Below are positions 1 through 10,798 of a stretch of 64,000 nucleotides of DNA, piece after piece. The translations under genes and the position numbers were made by a program. Position 1 is the stretch's first letter. Every line of letters starts with the position of its first letter. The stretch spans positions 2,795,501 to 2,859,500 of the forward strand of contig OZ038467.1 in the NCBI GenBank assembly GCA_964036295.1, written 5' to 3'. Under the pieces are notes generated by a model, which searched no databases, was not told the origin of the DNA, and was given only the letters and a program-made list of their open reading frames with translations. The DNA comes from Plumapathes pennacea. Lineage: Eukaryota; Cnidaria; Anthozoa; Antipatharia; Myriopathidae.

Positions 1-1760
1 TACAAGATGACATCTCAAGCAGTGTCTATGATGTCAATGAAGACAGTAATCTTACTGGCATGAGTATCAACGATGACAACGAAACAAACAATGATGAACA
101 AGATGTCGATAATAGCTACGTCAGCAACGAAGATGAAGATGAATCAAATGCTAATGAGGAGGATGATAACGAGGATGATAACGAGGATGACGATGAAAAT
201 GATGCTGACAATGATGAGGGAAATGTTGAGGAGCAGGAGCTTACACATGTGTATGAGGGAGAAGAGAGCAACATGGCACCATCGCTTGAAAGGTGAGGAA
301 TGACCTGTTGTAGAAATATTTTATGACTTCACCTTCTGGCTGCAGTGCTGATGCAGGGTACACTGCTCAGTCACTAATAGACAACTTCCAGATGCTGAGG
401 CTTAGTGTGAATCCTTTTTTTACAAAAGTATGTTTCATTCATATGATAATTTACATGCAAATCAAACTCATTTTCACAAGAAAGCTTTTTTCACTAGCTC
501 TTGTTTTGAAACAGAGGCAATGAGCATCTTGGAAATGGCTTATTAGAAACATGGGCTGTTAGAATAAAAGCTTGCAAGCAATATCAGATATATGTGCACA
601 GTATGTGCACATGAAGCACAGGCATGAACTGTTAACTGAGGATGCATTCTTTTGTGACTATTCCAGAATAGGAATAACTACCACAGTACCAATTTGTTCT
701 CATTTTGGCCTGTATGTCCAATCTTGATATTGATACCAAAAATAAGAAATTTTTTAAACATATTTTTTTCACTGTCAAATAACAATATTGGATGTGAAAA
801 ATGACACATTGCCTTTTCCCAGTAAAACATAATATGGGTATCCAAGTTATCCTTTAATAGATTTCTGTCTTTCATTAACTCCTGACCAGTTCTTCATTAT
901 TATTTTGTTTTACCTCTTGCAACAGTAGTGAAGAAAGTGCTACAATAACCTACAGACTTGGCATGGGCATGGTGCCAGATGAAGAAGACTCTAGAGACTG
1001 TGACAGCACAGAGGGTAGCAATCTGGCTGCAGTGACAGACATGACTGGAATAGATGATGAACAGCCCAACAGTTGTGACATGGAAGATGAATATTCAGAA
1101 CTGAATGAGTCATCTCAGCCAAGGACAACAACAACAGACATTTCAAGTATGCTTGAAGAAAGTGGGTCAGGCCAGCAACCAGGAGAAAATTCACAAGAGG
1201 TATGAATATTGTGTTAGTGTGTGCTAGTGATAAGTGTATTTTTTGAGTTAGACCAATATTATTTTCCCTCAAAAATGTTTCAGATGAAAATAACAATATA
1301 ACTATATGCCTGAATAGATGCATGTTGAATCATCTGAGCAAACTATCAACCATATTATGATATGACATATTTGGTGATAGATTGAAATCAGAAAGTTGAA
1401 GTTGTTGAAGAGTGAAAGGGTTACATCCAACCTAATGGCCACATACAATACTGTTGCAGCTTGTGTATGCATTTAGGCCTGTATCCATGACAGACTCTCA
1501 TCAGATTTCAGTCTGCTTAGTGACATTGTGATATAGTCCAACATATAAAATGTACATGCACGTGTTGATTTGATTGGCACCTAGGTAACACTACTCATTG
1601 TGGCAATTTTGGTGTCATGATGCAATAGAATGTTTTATCTCTGTACATTTGGTTGTCAGATGCTAATGACTTGGGAAACCGCTATTTTGTCTTGTAGGAC
1701 GCAGACTGCCCTCCACTCAAAAGACCAAGGATGAGTAGTTCAGAAGATGCCAGTATGTAG
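1..1760 (+). CDS. 3' part of an acidic, low-complexity protein gene (unrecognised)
   Basis: The reading frame is open from base 3 and enters from outside the window. Exons are 1-292, 926-1199 and 1698-1760; splice phases agree (..GAA AG|T AGT.., then phase 0) and the last exon ends at TAG 1758-1760. The first exon is extremely rich in Asp, Glu and Asn. The second is Ser/Thr/Glu-rich. The third carries a short basic patch, LKRPR, before a serine-rich end (SSSEDASM), which resembles a nuclear localisation signal. No folded domain is visible, so this looks like the disordered C-terminal tail of a larger, possibly nuclear, protein. A stretch at 345-429 (acceptor ctgcag, donor AAAA|gtatgt) is also open in the entering phase but would shift the next exon into a stop, so it can only be an alternative terminal exon or a chance match. 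I do not recognise the family. Confidence 0.6.
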
Positions 1761-2656
1761 TAGAGCCTTATTATCTAAACAAGAGTAGTGTGATGTATTG
1801 GTGTATTTAACTTGACCAGAAGAAAGACTAAAGTGATATAACTAACTCTATCCCCAAAGAATGCTGATGGTTTATTTATAATTATTATTATAAAAGAGTT
1901 AAGGTACAATAATATTTGGTTATGAACAATGTACATATTTTAGTTTATTTGGTGAACTCTTATGGTACTCTTATTTTCACATCGTCATTATTTTTTTGTA
2001 AAGTTTTCCTAAAAGGATGGAAATCCCAGACACTAATTCTTTTCAGAACAAGACAGCAAGAGAATGCATTGGAGATTTTCTTTAGATAATATTATCTTTC
2101 TCTCAATCTTTCTTATCATCAGAGTTTTCTTGAAAGAGACTATGTGTGTGTACATATTTTTCTAATTATAATAATAAAGAAGCTAAATTTGACTGTTTGT
2201 TGTGTTGTAAAGAACTGTTTTTATTGTTGCCCCCACAAGGTTGCATTACTCTATTCTCAAATAATGTATAGCATACATAAACTTGGTTTTCTTCTATGGA
2301 TGTTTTAGCTAGTGGATGTCTTATTTATGGTCATATTATTACATATGTCTTATGGGGCTTCCAATCATGTGAGACAAATAGGTAGGGATTTTTGGTCAGA
2401 GGACCTTGTAATGTAAAAGAGTTAGCAAGTGGTTTAGTTTGTATCTTCTTGGAGTAGCATGACAGATTGAAAGTACCAAACACAAACAACAGTAAATCAT
2501 TAAATGTGGTATATTACATTCTGGGAAAAATTACAGAAACTCAGTCACATGTAGGAACAAAGTATATCTGCAAAACATAGACCTTCACTGCTTTTTAACC
2601 ATTGTTCTCATTCAAAATGATATGTACATATTTTGGTGCTCTGATCCATCCTCTGG
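1761..2656. other. Convergent 3' UTR region
   Basis: This AT-rich stretch lies between the tail-to-tail ends of the acidic-protein gene (+) and CNTD1 (-). It has no credible ORF and is presumably the two 3' UTRs. In the intron before it, 1366-1423 resembles a decayed end of the TTAACCCTTTCACTC repeat family. Confidence 0.5.
2173..2178 (+). terminator. Polyadenylation signal AATAAA (candidate) of the acidic-protein gene
   Basis: AATAAA lies about 410 bp beyond the stop codon in AT-rich sequence. It is the first canonical hexamer I found downstream. It is only a motif match. Confidence 0.35.
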
Positions 2657-4532
2657 CTATAATATTTGCCCAATAATAATGGCAGAAAAATCCAGTATGT
2701 CATTAACAGGGATCTTAGTAACACGGGCAAGTTGCTCAACCACCTGAAATGAAACAAGGATTTGGTCAGATACCACTCAGCTGTATCTCATTTCATGCCA
2801 TCTTGGCATGCTTTCAAACTGACTACTCTTAAGTTTGTTAACTAAATATGTCATTGTGACTTTGCTTGACTTCAGTATTGAATATTCTAGGTTCTGATGA
2901 CTGTTGGATAACCATAAATTGTGTTTGGGTTTTGGTTAGAGGGATGAGTGGGCCTTTTACCAGGTACATAACGAGTATACAGGCAGAAAGATCAGATGTG
3001 TAGGAATTAAAGTTTCTGTTGAAATTCAGGCCTTTTTTCGTGAAGCATTGACAAATGGGGAAACCGCACCATATCACTTTTAGATTGGTCCACAATATAT
3101 GATGCAGCACCAATGACTGCAACGGCCAGGAGCATGAGGTCGCTTGCCAGCACTGCCACTCTGTGTCTGTCCAGCTCTTTGCTGCATTTCTCACCAGTAG
3201 CAGCTGTACACAACTTGCTGTATATTTCTTGGTATTTCATGTAGACCACGTCAAGAATTTTCACTCCAGCTTCATGGAGGAGCTTTACTTCAGCTCTGGA
3301 GTCATTGTGACCTGGAAGATTTTGAGTTTACACTGCAGTCAAGTTAATGTTCTACAGACTGAAAGGGAGTCAATGGTAATTTTATGGTGTGTTGGCTGTG
3401 GCAACAAAACAAGAAAGAAAGGAAAAAGTAAAAGTAATTACTTTTAAAAGTCAAAAATCAATACAGTATTGCTATAATTTTACATTCTATTATTTTTTAC
3501 AGTGTAGTTTTTTCAAAATTCTACTTCACTCATACCAAGAATTTCCAGTATTGTCTCCAGAAAGGTTAGCGGGGAGTTGATCAAAGTGTGGTAGTCCAGC
3601 GTTTTCAAGACTCGTATTTCAGACTTCAAGATGCTGCTCGTTGTGTAGCGATGGCCAATAGAATTTAGAAACCTGCGGGCTTTTCCTGGACTTATCGCCT
3701 GTGAGTGAAAAGACAAGCCCTGAGTCTACAGCCCAGCGGATGAATAAACTTTTCCCCATTTCAATTTCCCCTTATAACCTGCTCAACAAATGAATAACTT
3801 GTATTCAGTGAATTCCCTTTGCGCAACCATTTCAACAGTAACTTTTGATGTCAATTTGTCAAATATTTTTTTCATGGCGGGTTGGTCCAACGTTTCCACT
3901 AATCACAGACCTTGTAGTGGGATGTGAGTTTACTTGCAAGTTGAACACAGGACACTGCTCTCAATGGAAGCTGCAGTTTAATCCTATCCTCGACGCTGTT
4001 CCAGTCTCTCTGCTGGTTTTCCTCTGAACTGGACCTTATCAGCTCATATAAGCTGCATACATGTTTAGCCATGAACCTAGGCGAAACAGAAAATTCAAGG
4101 CTATGCAGAACTCGAAACTGCTTTGACTCCAACGTTTCCAAAACCTTGTACTCACTTATCAAAAAGCTCGATTGCCAAAAAGCGTGCTTCTGACGGTAGC
4201 TTCATTTCTTGACATAGGAGGAATATGTATTCTGAAATGAATAAACAACTGTTTTCGGCGATGCAGTCGGTGACACATAATTTTTGTTACCTTGACTCAC
4301 CGGCTGTTTTCCCCCCTTTGAAAAACCCCTGTCGGTCGCAAGCATTGTCCATATTCTTTTCGTTCTCCTCAGCCAGTACATAAAGAGCTTCTTCCAGCAA
4401 TTCTGATGCTAGTCCTGCTGATTTCATGTTGAATACCGGTTCCGGAGGCGTACCAAATATTTTGTTTCTCATCATCTTGCGCGTCTTGAAACGTTCTATC
4501 AGCCGAAACGACGATCTTTTGTCATATTTCAC
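2657..4532 (-). CDS. CNTD1: CNTD1: cyclin N-terminal domain-containing protein 1 (meiotic crossover factor)
   Basis: Six exons on the minus strand: 4532-4301, 4231-4156, 4076-3911, 3698-3536, 3311-3070 and 2743-2657. They total 966 nt, or 321 residues; human CNTD1 is about 330. All phases agree. The protein aligns with human CNTD1 end to end as I remember it: EEALYVLAEENEKN near residue 50, FLLCQEMKLPSEARFLAIEL at the start of the cyclin box, the nearly invariant LRAVSCVQLASKL, then LKSEIRVLKTLDY, LETILEILG and DLMLLAVAVIGAASYI. CNTD1 is a divergent cyclin-like protein that in mice and worms (COSA-1) marks and matures crossover sites in meiotic prophase. The donor of exon 5 (ATG|gtgcgg) is weak and was chosen because it joins the homology in frame. 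The 5' end faces ARPC3 across 817 bp. Confidence 0.93.
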
Positions 4533-5349
4533 TATTTTTACTGCATCACTAGTTATTTAGGCACAGAATTTCATTTCCGTATCATTCTGGCCGGCCCAGC
4601 TCAGTTTTGAAGCATCGGCCAACTGGCCAAGTGGTGCACGCCGCGCCTGTCTGTGGCGGGAAATATTACGCGTTGAGCGGGAGGATTGGTGCGCGCGCGA
4701 GCGTTGGTGCGCAAGAAAGCACCCACATTCGAGGATTGTATAGTTTAGCTGATAGAACCAAAAGTATCGACAGAGTTTTATACCCTTGTACCTGCTGGGT
4801 TAGAGTTTTCGCTTTCCTGAACTGTTTTCAGGGAGTTTAAGAAACCTGGGACGGCGACGGCAACGCGAGGAACCAAAAAATAGTGTCCCTGTTTTCCCTA
4901 TGTCTTTGTAACTTTGCCTATCCTTAGGTTGCTCAATTTATTCCGTTTTTGCCAAGGTTCTATTGATTTCATCGTTTCCTACTAAGAAGAACGACTGCCG
5001 TTATTTTATCGAACTGTCGTCCACGTCCTGACAACGACGTAAAAAAGAAGCATTTGAAGTCGCGCGCGAGAGCACGGCGACCCCGAGAACATGTCAATTT
5101 CAGATATTCACGTGCTTCTTTTGTCTTCTTTGATTAGTTTTATTGTTTCACCGACGTTGCCGTTGTCCTCTCGCGTCCGGTATCTTAAACTCCCTTCTTT
5201 TTGCAACAGACAGACAGACAAATATCCCATGAATCTCTGTTGTCAGGTTTACAGTTCATGTCCATATTTGGAGTTAGGAGGCGGAAGACTTTACTTCCTC
5301 CGAATCTTCGTTTGTAGTCCTGTGTTTGGGACTTCGTTTAGCTTCCATA
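4533..5349. promoter_or_regulatory. Divergent CNTD1/ARPC3 5' region
   Basis: This is 817 bp between two start codons on opposite strands. It is locally rich in CG dinucleotides (for example around 4680-4710 and 5060-5085), as expected of an active CpG-containing promoter. It holds ORFs of 77 and 107 codons, but neither shows recognisable protein sequence. No TATA box was assigned. Confidence 0.5.
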
Positions 5350-7323
5350 ATGCCGGTAATGCGTTAGATTTTTCTTATAAATGGTCGAACCACTTCGCAA
5401 AGAAACAAGTCTGACCGTGAGAGATTTCATTTTATTTTCACAGGCGTACCATTCTTCGTTAGCTGCGCCGACATCCTTATGCAAAATGGCGCTCCTTCCC
5501 ATCAACACAAAATTTAAGGGCCCTGCCCCGCCAGGAGGTGAGTGATTCTCTTTCGATGTTATTGCAACAAAATGGGATTCATTTGCCGTAATATTAGTTC
5601 GAAATCTCCATCGAGTAAACGCCAAGAGATGCGGTTGATCGTCAATAATTGAATGTGGATATATATAAAGTTTTCGAAGATTCGTAGAACTGAAACGGAT
5701 TTTGAATGTGTTTTCTGTAGTCTCAGGAGATCTGTAAAACAACTGTTTGTTACCATCTTGTGGTATGTATATCAAATCCCACCCTGCTACAGTGTATTTA
5801 TACGTCAGAATCGACATGACATATTTAGTTTTTGTTTTTAAATGTGATTATTTGCACTGATCTGTGGCAGATGGAAAAATGGACATCATAGATGAAACCC
5901 TGTATTTCTTCAAAGCCAATGTATTTTTCAAGAACTATGAAATCAAGGTATGGAAAATGTAATTTAAAATTACACTTAGGCATACATACTCAGATTGAGT
6001 CATATTAATATTTGAGGGTACAGGTGTATATAGTTTATATAATTTTAAGCTGTGTACTCGGTCCGAATGGTAACATATAGACCAATATTTTTTTCCTTAA
6101 CCCTTTCACTCCCAAGTTCAAAATGCAGATTCTCCCAACCTTTTAAGAAGAAATTGTATAAGTGATGTAGTGAGAATTGATAGTTTAATCAGCTTTTATC
6201 TTACCTGTTGTATTCTCAAGTCTTTTGTGTATATCTCTTCCGTAGTCAGAGGCGGACAGAGTTTTGATCTATCTCACCCTTTATGTGTCAGAGTGTCTGA
6301 AAAAGCTTCAGCGGGTAAGCACCATGGGTTTCCTACAATGAATATTGTTAGTCAACTTAATTTTTCAATTTATTGTATGAAAGTGTGTTGTTACTGTATC
6401 TCCTATAAAGTCTGGAGAAGAAAAATGATTTGTACAAGGAGTACAGTAATGTAAGGCTGTTATATTCATTCAGCATGAAAGATTAATAAATATACTTCTA
6501 CTCTCTCAGTGTTCCTCCAAAGTGAGTGCTGGAAAGGACATGCATTCTCTTGCCATTGAGAACTTCAAGTTGCCTGGAGATCCTGGCTTTCCTTTGAATG
6601 CCATGTATCAAAAGCCATGCAACAAAGCTGAAGCAGGTTGGACATTTTATGGTAGATGTGCACTGTAATCTCTCAGTGAAAGCACATGAAGAGGAAAAGG
6701 AGTTGCTCTGAATTATTGGTGTCTTTTTTCTGTCAGTTTTTCTCATTTTTGGGGTCTCTTCACATGAGGCTGCATGTTCCTGTGACGTGTCCCAGTGATA
6801 TGTCACATGAATACATACAGATTTGGTTTCATGTGACATGTTGCAATAAAGGATACATGCCACACTTGTCGCAGGAGCATGTCGTTTTGTAGTTTGATCT
6901 CTTGGGGGAGGGCAGCTTATTTAAAATTGACCTTGTAAAGGTGGAGGGGCTTATTAGAGAGGGGGGGGGGGGTGATTGGAGCTTTTACGGTATGTAGTGG
7001 CTTATGTTGATGGATTTTGTTGATTCACTTTAAAATTTTAGACACCATGCGCTCTTACTTGACCCAGCTGAGGCAGGAACTGGGGATGAGGCTTGTTGAA
7101 AAGGTGTTCGACCCACAGACTGACAAACCATCGAAGGTGAGGAAGCAATTTGTTTACAGATTTTTTTAATGATGTATCAAGTACTGTCGTGAGAAGTAAG
7201 AGCCAGTTTTCAAGTGAAGCTTTGGGCGAATAATAAATTTGCTATTCCTTTGTCTTGCAGTGGTGGATGTGCTTTGTTAAGAGAAAATTCATGGATAAAA
7301 GCTTGTCAGCTCCAGGGAAATAG
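5350..7323 (+). CDS. ARPC3: ARPC3: actin-related protein 2/3 complex subunit 3 (p21-Arc)
   Basis: Seven coding exons: 5350-5355 (only ATGCCG), 5444-5537, 5871-5947, 6246-6314, 6510-6636, 7042-7136 and 7261-7323. They total 531 nt, or 176 residues, against 178 in human. The match is near full length: AYHSSL at the start, [85 protein letters not shown] and [17 protein letters not shown] at the end. ARPC3 is a structural subunit of the cytoplasmic Arp2/3 complex, which nucleates branched actin. The two-codon first coding exon is fixed by homology, since MP must precede AYHSS. After the stop, 7334 (gtaaga) and 7544 (ttgtag) could bound a 3' UTR intron. The intron at 5948-6245 holds half of an interspersed repeat. 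Confidence 0.97.
6097..6208 (+). repeat. TTAACCC-ended interspersed repeat, 5' half (copy A)
   Basis: It begins TTAACCCTTTCACTCCCAAG and continues with the family landmarks GATTCTCCCAACC and GTGAGAATTGATAGTTTAAT. It then breaks off in ARPC3 intron 3. It is aligned by eye with the copies at 23273, 38144 and 48420. Confidence 0.7.
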
Positions 7324-7643
7324 GGTTTCTAGGTAAGACGGTAATTTATTTGTTACATTTTAGTGCAAACAATGTTTATCAATCAAACTGTATCGTGGCT
7401 TTACTGCTCTTTGTAATAACTTTCCATTTAGGCCAGATCTAGTATTTTATATGCTATATAATATACATGTTAGTACTGTAATGCCATCAAAGTCAAGTTC
7501 ATGGCTTCCAATCATTACTGTCTTCTACTGTTTTGTTTTGTAGGCATGAGCAGCTTGTTGGTCAGATGCTTCTTGGACTAACTCAATGTTCCACATTTAT
7601 AATTTGTTTCATGGCAAGTAGAGCTCTATTTTGTAAGTTGTCC

Positions 7644-7649
7644 AATAAA
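7644..7649 (+). terminator. ARPC3 polyadenylation signal
   Basis: AATAAA in the context tccAATAAAgattttaaaaaaaa, about 320 bp past the stop codon and followed by an A-rich/T-rich stretch. It is the best hexamer downstream of ARPC3. Confidence 0.6.
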
Positions 7650-7711
7650 GATTTTAAAAAAAACATCTGTCAGGTTGTCAGTTGAGTTGTACCTATTGAG
7701 TTGTTTGTAAG

Positions 7712-7845
7712 TTAAGGCTGGTTCATATGAGTAAAGCAAGCGTGAGTGACCTGGTTCACACAGCAAAATTTGTGAAGCAAGTGCATAAGAATAGAAGCTT
7801 TTTCATTTCTTGCACTTGCTTTACTCATGTAAACCTACCTTTAAT
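7712..7845. repeat. Inverted-repeat element (GGCTGGTTCA-type ends)
   Basis: The left end, ttaaggctggttcatatgag, and the right end, which reads attaaaggtaggtttacatg on the opposite strand, form imperfect inverted termini of about 30 bp, both continuing into agtaaagcaag. A related element is at 39085-39279. It is probably a non-autonomous DNA element. Confidence 0.6.
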
Positions 7846-8109
7846 GCCTACAAGGGTGAAAATCTGCAGCTGCTTCTCTGATCATTTGGTTGATCAGTAA
7901 CAAATTATTTTATCATTGAAGATACAAATGCTGGTTTCCTCAAAATAAGTAATTTTAGATTGACCTTCATACTCCACAACCAAGTGACAGGGGCTGAATT
8001 ATTTCAAAATTCACAATATTGTTGGTTTTACTGCTGCTACTGGTGTATGTTTGTAAAAGTTGTGGTCCTTTACCACATCAGCAAGCACTTCAAATATTTC
8101 TTACAATAC

Positions 8110-8115
8110 TTTATT
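8110..8115 (-). terminator. Nucleoside hydrolase 1 polyadenylation signal
   Basis: AATAAA on the minus strand (TTTATT on plus), about 75 bp after the stop of the hydrolase at 8190. Spacing and AT context fit a short 3' UTR. Confidence 0.55.
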
Positions 8116-8189
8116 TTGTAACTTACAACTCTGAGAGAAACCATGAATACACATCACTAACTCACCATTCTGGATGTGTATTTTAAAAC

Positions 8190-10134
8190 TTATTGAACAG
8201 ATGCCAACACCATGCTTTTAAATTCCTCCAAATTTACTTCCTGTACAATCTTCACATTTGGTTCTTTTTGAAGCACTCTACTCCAGTCGACAACCATCTG
8301 ACCTGTTGTATACTTCCCACACATTTCTACAGTGGCATAAACCGCTGTTTCTTTGCTAACTATGTTTGGCTTCAATGCCACTGCCACTGCCAATTCATCA
8401 CAACATTTAAAACCAAGTTGTCCTTTGTTCTTGTGGAATGCCACAGTAAAAGCTGAAATCTTTTTCACAAACCTAGACTTCTCACTTTCCTGACCTACAT
8501 AGACATCATAAAAGTCCCATTTCAATAAATACTTGCAGCATACTTCCCATGGGACTATGGTGACTGGGCACATCAATTCATTAAGCACTATGTGCACAGA
8601 TTCCATGTCACACAGAAAATTGAATTCTGCACAAGGTGTAGTGTGGTTCCCTCTGGCCTCAATGTTTCCTCCCATTATGAAAGCTTTCTTCAATTTGGTG
8701 GGAAATGTTTGATCCATACGGCACGCCAGAGCAACATTAGTCAAAGGTCCCAATGCTATAAGGGTAACGTCTCTGCTGTACTCATTGGCAAGTGTTACCA
8801 GCGCATGTACAGCATGCTCTGGTTTCAGTAGGGACATGTCAGGGTCCTTGATGCCTTCTGCTGCACCCAGTCCATCACCACCATGGACATTCAATGCTTT
8901 CTGGTTGTCACCACCTGGAAAAAAAAAACAATATAAAAATTTATTACTAAACAACCATGCATATTTTGCCTTGTTACAGTACATCCATCTGGAACTTGAG
9001 TACAGAAATCTGCACCATGGTAGAAGACTGATCTAGCTCCTAATGACACAATAGGAAATAGCATTGAAAATGACGAGTGATGTATGCAGTGAGAAGTGAC
9101 AGTTTTATCAGCTTTTATCTGAACAAGTTATAAAAAGCCAAATTCTCCATACTGTATGACAATTTATATATCAATCAATATTTATTTCACCATCATTACG
9201 CCATGAATATTATAATAAAATGTTATTAACTGACTTTAGTGACCAGTTTGGTGTGAAAATCTTAATTACTAATCAATAAATATTAATTTATATTTATAAT
9301 ACAATAAAAATTACCTAAATAATCAGAAACGAACTTAATTTGAAAACAGTGGGAAGTGTGGGTGTCAATAAAATTTCTAATTTAAAACAATTTTTGAAGT
9401 ATCTCTGGTGAGAAAGTGAAAGACAAAATTAAAGTAGAATATCCATGTGTGGTACGTCAGGCTGATTAGAAGGTGTTGTGCCAGAGTTTGTTCTCACTGC
9501 GTCAATAAAATTAAGCCCTGGCCCACTAAAGCAATCACCCAGAATTTTTTTACTAAGGGAATGTTCAATATTTGACCATGCTGGTTTTAGTGTACACAGT
9601 ATGATTTGAAATATTGAATAATTATTATTGCAAAATTGTGGAAATATGATATTCATATCCAGGAAAGCTTTTTAGGGATTTAAAAAGGATATTATTTCTC
9701 ATTCAGCCTTTCATAACACTCACACTGACAAATATATGAGTTCTGGTCGTACTGGAATTTGTTTCTATTTTAAGATTCAACAGTTCATAACATTTCCACA
9801 CATGACCACTCCCCAAGGGACTATTTTGGGCCGCAAGGTAGTGATACCTTGTCAAAATATTCTTAACAAAAGAATCTAAGCACTGGAGAGGAGAGGGGAG
9901 TGGGAAATCCTCACCCATGAGCGGCACGCTTGCACCCTTGTAAACTGGGATGTCCGTTCGTTCACACAGCTCCAACACCTTCAGTACATTCACACACACT
10001 TGGTCCACATCCGTGTTCCCTGACACACATGTTATCGCTAGAACCTGGACAGATGGATCAGACAAAGCCAAGATGATCGCTTGAGCGTCATCCACGCCTG
10101 CATCACAGTCGATTATCACTTTCATCGCCGCCAT
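8190..10134 (-). CDS. Inosine-uridine-preferring nucleoside hydrolase family protein, copy 1
   Basis: Two exons, 10134-9915 (220 nt) and 8914-8190 (725 nt), joined in phase 1, give 314 residues. The family hydrolyses the N-glycosidic bond of ribonucleosides to free base plus ribose, for purine/pyrimidine salvage. The N-terminus has the calcium-binding signature DCDAGVDDAQA (DxDxxxDD); later come GPLTNVALA, IMGGN, CAEFNFLCD and GQMVVDW. Where protozoal enzymes have the catalytic His-Asp pair this protein has CCD (KCCDELAVAVAL), the tandem-cysteine type reported for the C. elegans enzyme. No signal peptide is evident, so it is probably cytosolic. It sits head-to-head with copy 2; their first exons are almost identical while the second exons have diverged. 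The 1-kb intron contains a decayed interspersed repeat. Confidence 0.93.
9060..9430 (+). repeat. Split, decayed copy of the TTAACCC-ended repeat (copy B)
   Basis: Family segments GTGAGAAGTGACAGTTTTATC and CCAAATTCTCCATACTGTAT occur at about 9090-9160. The next expected segment, TCTCTGGTGAGAAAGTGAA, appears only at about 9400. The roughly 230 bp between is strongly AT-rich, as if a second insertion split the copy. It lies inside the intron of hydrolase 1. Confidence 0.5.
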
Positions 10135-10337
10135 TTCACGCAGTTAGCAGTCTTTTCGGCCTCTCTTCCTGTAAATGCAAGTACCCACAAATGAACAGCT
10201 GAGCATCTGTGTTTGCTCAGTTGTACTAAACGACTCGATCAGGTTTTTAACGTAAACCGCATACCAGAATGTTGGCTTTAGAGGAAGAGTATGGTGCAGG
10301 GAGGCTGAGGGCCTTTATCCCGGTACGAACTTCATGT

Positions 10338-10545
10338 TATTATATACATACTGAGACATACTCACGAAAAAGCCATATCGTAAAATTTCGTACGCAAATG
10401 AGTTCTAGCCAATGAGAGGCCGCGAACGACGCTTTTCACACGTGAAAAAAATCGTTCGTCCAATCACAAGCTGCGAACGACGATTTTTCACTACTTTTAA
10501 AGGGTTTCCCGGTCCCATCATAAATGTCTCAGTATGTATATAATA
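10338..10545. repeat. Element with 21-bp terminal inverted repeats
   Basis: The left end TATTATATACATACTGAGAC(A) at 10338-10358 matches the reverse complement of 10525-10545. Internally there are further cgaacgac/gtcgttcg inverted segments (10425-10490). There is no ORF inside, so it is MITE-like. Confidence 0.75.
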
Positions 10546-10556
10546 AACAGAAAACA

Positions 10557-10695
10557 TCATGGAAAGTGCTTTGTACAGTTTTTATTCACTCGTTGTTTCG
10601 TATCATAAAACTCACTCGCTCGCAAAGCCTCGCTCGTTCGTTTTATGATACTTCACAACTCGTGAATAAAAACCGTACGCGCGCACTTTCCATGA
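10557..10695. repeat. Foldback palindrome, 139 bp
   Basis: Left arm tcatggaaagtgctttgtac and right arm gtacgcgcgcactttccatg are complementary apart from a few mismatches. The pairing continues inward through tttttattcactcg and tatcataaaac. The centre, ctcactcgctcgcaaagcctcg, resembles the centres of the foldbacks at 29819, 34663 and 37743. Confidence 0.8.
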
Positions 10696-10798
10696 AGTAA
10701 TCTCTATTTATGTCTCATATCTTGTCCCGCTGACTCGCGCCGCAACATGCGGCCTCTCACGCGCATGACCCTGGGGCGAGGTTTCACTTTCTTGTAAT

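Larger units (their letters stand above)
7324..8189. other. Convergent 3' region of ARPC3 and nucleoside hydrolase 1
   Basis: It contains the ARPC3 3' UTR with a possible UTR intron, a terminal-inverted-repeat element at 7712-7845, and the short 3' UTR of the minus-strand hydrolase. No credible coding sequence was seen. Confidence 0.5.
10135..10798. promoter_or_regulatory. Head-to-head promoter region of nucleoside hydrolases 1 and 2
   Basis: This is 664 bp between two start codons. Most of it is two inverted-repeat elements (10338-10545 and 10557-10695), leaving about 100 to 200 bp next to each gene for promoter function. The proximal sequences are CG-rich. Confidence 0.5.

Noticed and set aside
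345-429. Cassette exon encoding SADAGYTAQSL in the first gene
   Set aside because: It has splice-like ends, but its end phase forces an immediate stop (TAG) in the next exon; kept only as a possible alternative end.
4607-5414. ORFs of 77 and 107 codons between CNTD1 and ARPC3
   Set aside because: They have no recognisable protein features, lie in a CpG-rich promoter and the second overlaps the ARPC3 start; judged chance ORFs.
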